DNA of 10,167 nucleotides. Origin: an uncultured Mollicutes bacterium (GTDB lineage Bacteria > Bacillota_I > Bacilli_A > ML615J-28 > CAG-313). Where the stretch lies: positions 1 through 10,167 of the forward strand of contig UQAI01000057.1 of NCBI GenBank assembly GCA_900538885.1, read 5' to 3'. Position 1 is the first letter of the stretch; each line of letters begins with the position of its first letter. The position numbers were made by a program, and so were the translations under genes. The notes under the pieces are model-generated. The model saw nothing but the letters and a program-made list of their open reading frames with translations. It was not told where the DNA came from and did no database searches. Positions 5,289-10,167 of this stretch are shown piece by piece.

Positions 5289-6197
5289 ATGAAATATTTG
5301 ATAATAGCATTAAAAGGAATATTACTAGGCATTGCTAGTGTTGCTATTCCTGGTCTAAGTGCAAGTACCGTCGCAATAATGGTTGGTACTTATGCAATTA
5401 TGATTGAATCAATTAGTGGTATATTAAAAGATTTTAAAAAATATTTTCCTTTTTTAGGCTCACTTGTTTTGGGTTTTTTTGTTGGAGCGATTCTTGGTTC
5501 TATTTCCGTAAACATCATTTATGTATTATTCCCACTACCAATAATTTTAATAATACTAGGTTCAATTATTGGAAGCATTCCATCTAGTCTTATAACATTA
5601 CTTCCTAAAGTTAAAAAACCATCAAATTGGATAACTTTTATTGTCGTTACCGCATTAATAGTAGTTTATTCTTTTTGCATTAAAGAAGGTGGTGCTATTG
5701 AAGTCCATAACTTAACTTGGGGCGATTATGTTCACTGGTTCATCATTGGTATAATTACATCTACAACATTAGTAATTCCTGGTGTTGATTTCGCCGTTGT
5801 GTTCCTTGCTCTTGGATACTATTATGCTTTTACTAATATGATATACGAACTTGTTACCTTTAAAAATGTAGTTACTAACTTATCAATTCTTGGAACATAT
5901 CTTATAGGATATGGTATTGGTTCTTTTCTTCTATCTAAGATAATAAGATATTTGATGAATAAATATAATGATGAATTTCAATTTGCGAGTTTCGCATTTG
6001 TAATTGTTGCTCCGGTAATAATTATTAAAACTTGCATACTTGATAACCATAATTTCCACTATAGTACACTAGAACTAATAATTGGAACTATTCTTGGTTT
6101 GTTGTCGTTTATTATAATATATTTATTAATTAGACTATTTCAAAAAAAGAATAAAGAAAAGCAAGAAGCCATTAGAGATAATGTAGAAAATGAATAA
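5289..6197 (+). CDS. DUF368 (PopT-type) polyprenyl-phosphate transporter
   Basis: This 302-residue polytopic membrane protein belongs to the DUF368 family. Family members have been shown to return undecaprenyl phosphate, the lipid carrier for wall synthesis, to the cytoplasmic face. Two related halves each start with a proline-glycine motif in a helix: IPGLSAST (20-27) and IPGVDFAV (163-170), the latter followed by LALGYYY. The usual family motifs are closer to PGxSGGT and PGxSGS, so both sites are divergent here. Hydrophobic segments run throughout residues 1-285, with a charged cytoplasmic tail (QKKNKEKQEA). The start is ATG 5289, six bases after GGAGG. ATG 5283 would abut the ribosome binding site with no spacing. 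It is monocistronic, with its own promoter and terminator. The family call is good; retained lipid-transport activity is inferred. Confidence 0.85.
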   Translation: MKYLIIALKGILLGIASVAIPGLSASTVAIMVGTYAIMIESISGILKDFKKYFPFLGSLVLGFFVGAILGSISVNIIYVLFPLPIILIILGSIIGSIPSSLITLLPKVKKPSNWITFIVVTALIVVYSFCIKEGGAIEVHNLTWGDYVHWFIIGIITSTTLVIPGVDFAVVFLALGYYYAFTNMIYELVTFKNVVTNLSILGTYLIGYGIGSFLLSKIIRYLMNKYNDEFQFASFAFVIVAPVIIIKTCILDNHNFHYSTLELIIGTILGLLSFIIIYLLIRLFQKKNKEKQEAIRDNVENE

Positions 6198-6230
6198 AGT
6201 TAATTCAGTAGTTGAATTAGCTTTTTCTTC
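6196..6230 (+). terminator. Terminator of the DUF368 gene
   Basis: The stem AGTTAATTCA/TGAATTAGCT (6198-6207, 6213-6222, one G-U pair) can be extended by A-T pairs and is followed by TTTTCTTCTT. It overlaps the stop codon by two bases. Confidence 0.8.
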
Positions 6231-6259
6231 TTGCAAAAAGAGATTTTTTTTGGTATAAT
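6231..6259 (+). promoter_or_regulatory. Promoter of the serine hydrolase-VanZ operon
   Basis: TTGCAA (6231-6236), a 17-base spacer and a perfect TATAAT (6254-6259) preceded by TGG. The predicted start near 6266 coincides with the ribosome binding site GAGGTG (6266-6271). The leader would be only about 11 bases long. Confidence 0.75.
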
Positions 6260-6276
6260 GCTTGTGAGGTGCTATT

Positions 6277-7407
6277 ATGAAATATAAAGAACAAGTTAAA
6301 AATTTAATGAATAAGTATAATTATGTTGGTGTAGCCACAATGGTAATGGATAATAATAACATATATACTTCTTGTAATGGTTATAGTGACTTAGATAAAA
6401 AAACTGCAATTACAGAAGATAGTATTTTTAGAATAGCTTCAATTTCTAAAGTAATTGTTGCACTTGGAATTATGAAATTATATGAAGAACACAAGGTAGA
6501 TATCAAAGAAGATATCAGTGTATATTTAGGATATAATGTTCGTAATCCTCACTTTCCATGTGCTAAAATAACATTAGAAATGTTAATGACTCAAACATCT
6601 AGTATAAGCGATGGCGCCGATAATGTTAAAGGTTATGATGGTGTAAATGGGCCAAAGAAGGAAATAAAACTTCGAGACTTGTTAACCAATCCCCAATTTG
6701 AGTATTATTTAGATAAAACATTTAATAATGTTTTGCCTGGTTCAACATTTGAATATTCTAATTTTGGATGTGGAATTCTTGCATGTATAATTGAAAAGGT
6801 TAGTGGAGTATATTTTAGTGATTATATTCGTGATAAGATATTACTTCCTTTAGATATTGATGGAAGTTATAGAATATCAGACATTGTTCATAAAGATAGA
6901 GTGGTTACACTATATGATTATGATGAAAAAGAAAATAAATTTATTCTTTCACGAAACTTAGATATGTTTTTGAAATATGAATATCCAAGATATTCTTTAG
7001 GTGATAATTTTAGAATGCCAGCGGGAGGGCTTTTTATAAGCCTTAATGATTTAAGTAAAATAATGAAAATGATGATGGATTATGGTGTTTATAAAAAAGT
7101 TAGAATATTTCAACCTTCAACCATTGAATTTATGAAAGAAGTACATTGGCATGGCATAAGCGATGATCCACAATATAAAAAGAAAGGCTTGCAACTTCTA
7201 ATATTAGAAGGTTATGGCGAACCCTTATATGGACATTTTGGTAATGCTTATGGCTTAAGAAGTTATATGCTATTTGGTCAAACAAGAGGATATATATTCT
7301 TATGTAATGGTGCTAATTTTGGCTATATTAAAGAAAAAGGAATTACCGATATTCAAGAAGATGTTTTAAATTTTATGACAAAGTATCAAGGGGATAAAAA
7401 TGATTAA
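6277..7407 (+). CDS. Beta-lactamase-fold serine hydrolase (class C / penicillin-binding-protein-like), no signal peptide
   Basis: This 376-residue protein of the beta-lactamase family (Pfam PF00144 type) includes AmpC enzymes, DD-peptidases and esterases. All three active-site elements are present: S55-I-S-K58 with the nucleophilic serine (FRIASISKV), Y160-S-N162 (FEYSNFG), and H320-F-G322 in place of the KTG triad (YGHFGNAYG). EMLMTQTSSISDG (101-113) is the typical 'LLTHTSGL' segment. There is no signal peptide or membrane helix: the domain begins almost at residue 1, so it is probably cytoplasmic. That argues against direct cell-wall cleavage and for an esterase or peptidase-like role. It is first in a four-gene operon, and its last 8 bases overlap the MazG-like gene. 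GAGGTG lies five bases before the ATG. Family is certain; substrate is unknown. Confidence 0.9.
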   Translation: MKYKEQVKNLMNKYNYVGVATMVMDNNNIYTSCNGYSDLDKKTAITEDSIFRIASISKVIVALGIMKLYEEHKVDIKEDISVYLGYNVRNPHFPCAKITLEMLMTQTSSISDGADNVKGYDGVNGPKKEIKLRDLLTNPQFEYYLDKTFNNVLPGSTFEYSNFGCGILACIIEKVSGVYFSDYIRDKILLPLDIDGSYRISDIVHKDRVVTLYDYDEKENKFILSRNLDMFLKYEYPRYSLGDNFRMPAGGLFISLNDLSKIMKMMMDYGVYKKVRIFQPSTIEFMKEVHWHGISDDPQYKKKGLQLLILEGYGEPLYGHFGNAYGLRSYMLFGQTRGYIFLCNGANFGYIKEKGITDIQEDVLNFMTKYQGDKND

Positions 7408-7723
7408 TGAAAAAACAGTTACAAGAATTAGAGAATTTGTAAAAAATAGAAATTGGGAACAATTTCATACCAATGAAAATCTCGTTAAAAGTATTGTTAT
7501 TGAATCAGCAGAATTACTCGAGTTGTATCAATGGTCTAGTGAATCTTCACGAACAGAAGATATAAAAGATGAAATTGCTGATGTATTAACGTATATAATT
7601 ATGTTATGTGATAAAAATGGATATAACATGGATGAAATAATTAATAATAAATTAGATAGAAACATTAAAAAGTACCCTGTAGATAAAGCATATGGATCTA
7701 GTAAAAAATATAATCAATTATAG
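7400..7723 (+). CDS. MazG-like nucleotide pyrophosphohydrolase
   Basis: This 107-residue all-alpha protein is of the MazG/dCTP-pyrophosphatase type. It hydrolyses nucleoside triphosphates to monophosphates plus pyrophosphate, often to clean damaged or surplus (d)NTPs. The metal-binding motifs are E35-SA-E38 (VIESAELLEL) and E58-IA-D61 (KDEIADVLTYI). The C-terminal NIKKYPVDKAYGSSKKY (88-104) is a familiar ending in the small single-domain members, and the length is typical for them. Translation starts inside the preceding gene (8-base overlap, AAGGGGAT at 7388-7395), so it is probably coupled. Its TAG stop overlaps the next gene's ribosome binding site. The family is clear. Why it sits between a serine hydrolase and a VanZ-type protein is unknown. 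Confidence 0.9.
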   Translation: MINEKTVTRIREFVKNRNWEQFHTNENLVKSIVIESAELLELYQWSSESSRTEDIKDEIADVLTYIIMLCDKNGYNMDEIINNKLDRNIKKYPVDKAYGSSKKYNQL

Positions 7724-7730
7724 GTGAATT

Positions 7731-9332
7731 ATGAAAAGCACATTAAAGTTACTACTTAAATATATATGTCTAGGTTGTTACTTTATTTTAGCTTTAGTGA
7801 TTATTTTAGAAGCTTGTATGCCTGGTGATGTTTCAGCTAATCAAAGTAACGTCTTAACGGAAAACATTACCAATAAAACAGGAATAGGGGGAAGTTCTAA
7901 ATTTATTGAACCGACAAATGTTAAGATAACTACTTCTCAAAAAATATATAATGTTGGTGAAATAATTAATATTAGTTGTGACGTACTACCCCAAAATGCA
8001 TCTAAAAAAACAATAGTCTATAACATCTCTAATGAGTATTATGATATTATTGAATTAGTATCGTATGGTAATGTTCGATTCAAAAAAGAAGGAACAGCCT
8101 ATATAGAGGTATATATAGAAGGTTACGAAAACATTAAAGACATTATTAAATTAGAAGCACAAACTAAAATAATTAAGCCATCTAGTATAAGTATTGTATC
8201 AAACACGAAGGTTTTAAATGTTTCTCAAGAATATCAATTATACATAAACTTTACGCCATTAGATACTACTGAAAGAAAAATAAAGTGGCATTCAAGTGAT
8301 GAAAGTATTGCGGTAATTGATGAAAATGGAATTATCAAATGTTTAAAGCAAGGTGTAGTTACGATTACCGCAAGCACAATTAATAAAGTTACAACAAGTC
8401 TTGAATTTAATATTAAGGAATATATGGAACTTCCAATCACTAAACTTGAATTAAAACCTACTACTAATTATGATGAAATCACAAATGTATTAACAATTAA
8501 TGAAAATGAACAGATAGATTTGAAAAAATATTTGAAGATATATCCACTTAATGCCAATAACACTAGAATAGAGTGGTCAACAAATAATCAAGATGTTGCC
8601 TTAATCACACAAGATGGTATGCTTTATGCTCGTTATGGAAATCAAAATAAAATACCAGTGACAGTAACGGCTAGCGATGATAAAAGTATAAAGACACAAA
8701 TATTGGTAAAAGTAAATAGTGGTATCACAAAATTAAAAATTAAAAATGTTGATAATTGTAGTTTAGAACTAAACATTAATTCAACATTTAAGTTAGAACT
8801 AGATAAAGAAACAATGCCAAATAGTTATGAAATAACATATACGGTTAAAGACAAAGATATCATAACTATTGATCAAGCTGGAATTATTTCAGGAATTAAA
8901 AGTGGAAGTGCAATATGCTTGATAACCTGTCAGAGTAGTGATGGTAACACTACAACTTTAGAAATAAATGTCAATGTAAGAATAAGACCTAAAACTACAT
9001 TTTATTTATTTGTTAGAAAAATAATAGGTCATTTTGGTTCTTTTTTAGCTCTAGCATTACTAGCAAGTTTGGTAGGTATCATCTTTTTTAAAGGCAAACC
9101 TCTAACAATAATTATATCAATTATTTTAGGATTGATAATTGCAGGAATTACAGAACTAATTCAGTTAGATATACCAGCAAGAACTGGTTCTTTTAAAGAT
9201 GTTCTAATTGATTTTTATGGGTATTTAGTGGGAACTATAATTGTGTTTGGTTTCTACTATTTAATAAAAATAATAAAAATGAAAGGAAATAAGTATGAAA
9301 ACAAAGAAAACAAACTTAATAATACTAAATAG
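7731..9332 (+). CDS. VanZ-family membrane protein with Ig-like (BIG2-type) domains inserted after the first helix
   Basis: In this 533-residue protein, residues 10-28 are a membrane helix. It is followed by CMPGDVSANQSNVLTENI (29-46), which resembles the segment after helix 1 of VanZ-like proteins. Residues about 58-417 are four Ig-like repeats (roughly 58-145, 147-230, 235-330, 331-417) with BIG2-type patterns such as KIKWHSSDESIAVIDENGII and RIEWSTNNQDVALITQDGML. The VanZ domain then resumes. VRKIIGHFGSF (428-438) matches the RKxxHF motif, a further helix spans about 457-475, and E475/Q478 with IPARTGSFKDVLIDFYG (481-497) is the signature block. The last helix is about 498-515. VanZ lowers teicoplanin sensitivity in enterococci; most relatives have no known role. 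C29 is not in a good lipobox. AGGTGA (7722-7727) precedes the ATG. Confidence 0.87.
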   Translation: MKSTLKLLLKYICLGCYFILALVIILEACMPGDVSANQSNVLTENITNKTGIGGSSKFIEPTNVKITTSQKIYNVGEIINISCDVLPQNASKKTIVYNISNEYYDIIELVSYGNVRFKKEGTAYIEVYIEGYENIKDIIKLEAQTKIIKPSSISIVSNTKVLNVSQEYQLYINFTPLDTTERKIKWHSSDESIAVIDENGIIKCLKQGVVTITASTINKVTTSLEFNIKEYMELPITKLELKPTTNYDEITNVLTINENEQIDLKKYLKIYPLNANNTRIEWSTNNQDVALITQDGMLYARYGNQNKIPVTVTASDDKSIKTQILVKVNSGITKLKIKNVDNCSLELNINSTFKLELDKETMPNSYEITYTVKDKDIITIDQAGIISGIKSGSAICLITCQSSDGNTTTLEINVNVRIRPKTTFYLFVRKIIGHFGSFLALALLASLVGIIFFKGKPLTIIISIILGLIIAGITELIQLDIPARTGSFKDVLIDFYGYLVGTIIVFGFYYLIKIIKMKGNKYENKENKLNNTK

Positions 9333-10011
9333 TCTATATACGCTTTTCGCAATAGCCGTGCTTGCGCTAACTATTATTAGTAGTGTTACAAGTATTAGTC
9401 AAGGATCTGATACAGGCAATATTATATTAACAATTATGGTTCTTGTCTTTATTTTAATAACAGTATTAGGACTATGGTTAACAATGATTGATAAAACAAC
9501 AAAAGCTGGCATGATACTTTTAAGAATACAAGCAATCTTAAAGTATATATTTACAATTTTAATATGCATCGCGCTAATGTTATTTATTTTTTTAATTCAA
9601 GATTGTGCTAATGCTTTATTCAAACAAAATTCTGATGAAATTACGGCACTTGAAAGAATGAAGGCCGCATATATATTTGTGATAATAATGGTTTATGCAA
9701 CTTCATATTTTATCTTCTACAATATAATGTTATCAATAGTTAAAAAAGAAAAGCCAAATAAACCATTAATGGTAATATATGTTATCCATAGTCTTGTAAT
9801 AGCTATCGCTTTAATTGTATTAGGTATTATTAACATAATTAAAAAAAGTGGATTCGTATCAGAACTAGTTAGCCGCTTTGCGGGAACAAATTTAGTCGTG
9901 GGATACATTTTAGTTGTTCTAATGCTTTTAGCCCTTATTGGTTCATTAGGTATGAGTTCATATATTTTGTTAGAAAAGACTTTTAAAAAGTCAAAAGCAA
10001 CGATAGAATAA
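9295..10011 (+). CDS. Six-helix integral membrane protein of unknown function
   Basis: This 238-residue protein has six predicted membrane helices at about 9-31, 42-64, 80-102, 123-146, 157-183 and 197-225. N- and C-termini are lysine-rich (MKTKKTN and EKTFKKSKATIE) and should be cytoplasmic. The inside loops near residues 65-79 (DKTTKAGMILLR) and 150-157 (KKEKPNKP) are also basic, consistent with that topology. No catalytic, transport or binding motif is recognised. It is the last gene of the operon and overlaps the VanZ-type gene by 38 bases in another frame. It has its own ribosome binding site AAAGGAAA (9282-9289) inside the upstream gene. Co-translation with the VanZ-type protein suggests a partner role in the membrane, which is inference. 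Confidence 0.85.
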   Translation: MKTKKTNLIILNSLYTLFAIAVLALTIISSVTSISQGSDTGNIILTIMVLVFILITVLGLWLTMIDKTTKAGMILLRIQAILKYIFTILICIALMLFIFLIQDCANALFKQNSDEITALERMKAAYIFVIIMVYATSYFIFYNIMLSIVKKEKPNKPLMVIYVIHSLVIAIALIVLGIINIIKKSGFVSELVSRFAGTNLVVGYILVVLMLLALIGSLGMSSYILLEKTFKKSKATIE

Positions 10012-10037
10012 AAATAATTAATATATCTAAAGTAAAT

Positions 10038-10107
10038 GGGTTCTTTCCAGTTAATTGTGTTTTTGTTTGATTTAATAAAAACATTAATAACTTTAAGAAC
10101 CCTTTTT
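10038..10107 (+). terminator. Long imperfect hairpin with T tail: operon terminator, possibly an insertion-sequence end
   Basis: GGGTTCTT (10038-10045) pairs with AAGAACCC (10095-10102). An inner imperfect stem AGTTAATTGTGTTTTT pairs with AAAAACATTAATAACT, and TTTTT follows at 10103-10107. The position after the last operon gene fits a terminator. The stem is much longer than the other terminators here and has an element-like look, discussed in the findings. Confidence 0.6.
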
Positions 10108-10112
10108 ACGTT

Positions 10113-10148
10113 TTGACGGTTTGTCAATCATCGTGCACAAAATTGTGC
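10113..10148. repeat. Two short inverted repeats at the right edge
   Basis: TTGAC/GTCAA (10113-10117, 10123-10127) and GCACAA/TTGTGC (10135-10140, 10143-10148) lie directly after the long hairpin. No plus-strand gene start or good promoter follows before the window ends. They may be operator-like sites of a neighbouring gene or part of a mobile-element end. Confidence 0.35.
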
Positions 10149-10167
10149 CCTAGATTAATGGGTTTTG

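Noticed and set aside
7815..7820. C29 of the VanZ-Ig protein as a lipobox cysteine
   Set aside because: The preceding residues LEA do not fit the lipobox, and the segment matches the region after VanZ helix 1, where the protein should remain a membrane helix.
9717..10127. Minus-strand 136-codon open frame
   Set aside because: It mostly mirrors the six-helix membrane protein gene on the other strand, begins in the intergenic hairpin and has no ribosome binding site or recognisable domain.

Overview
The window is low-GC DNA with AT-rich intergenic regions, strong AGGAGG-type ribosome binding sites, SigA-like promoters (often with an extended TGn -10) and short U-tailed hairpin terminators. This points to the Bacillota, probably an uncultured Bacilli, Erysipelotrichia or Mollicutes-related lineage. 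All tryptophans are TGG and no gene uses TGA, so the standard bacterial code fits. No species can be named from the sequence alone.

Left part (1-950). The minus-strand left edge holds the 5' half of a TPP (thiamine pyrophosphate) riboswitch with its own promoter; its gene lies outside the window. Divergent from it, a well-formed promoter drives a small four-helix membrane protein of unknown function, closed by a terminator. A tRNA-Thr(CGT) follows on the minus strand.

Surface-protein pair (911-3574). Two lipoprotein genes are divergently transcribed from a short shared intergenic region. On the minus strand is a PASTA plus staphylococcal-nuclease-type nuclease. On the plus strand is a protein with an Ig-like stalk and a C-terminal CHAP amidase/endopeptidase. 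Each has its own promoter and terminator.

Defence module (3571-5182). This is a complete type IV toxin-antitoxin pair, AbiEi antitoxin and AbiEii nucleotidyltransferase toxin. It is preceded by two near-identical 45-bp repeats, each an inverted repeat. In the promoter-proximal copy the palindrome is centred on the -10 box and its right arm contains the ribosome binding site, which suggests tandem AbiEi operators.

Envelope-related part (5237-10107). A DUF368/PopT-family polyprenyl-phosphate transporter stands alone with promoter and terminator. A tightly packed operon follows: a beta-lactamase-fold serine hydrolase, a MazG-like nucleotide pyrophosphohydrolase, a VanZ-family membrane protein whose first extracellular loop carries about 350 residues of Ig-like (BIG2-type) domains, and a six-helix membrane protein. 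Envelope functions (lipid-carrier recycling, VanZ, penicillin-binding-protein fold, CHAP, PASTA) dominate the neighbourhood, but cooperation among them is inference.

Right edge (10038-10167). A long imperfect hairpin with GGGTTCTT/AAGAACCC ends follows the operon, then two more small inverted repeats. The hairpin serves as a terminator candidate. The region could also be the end of an insertion sequence continuing beyond the window.
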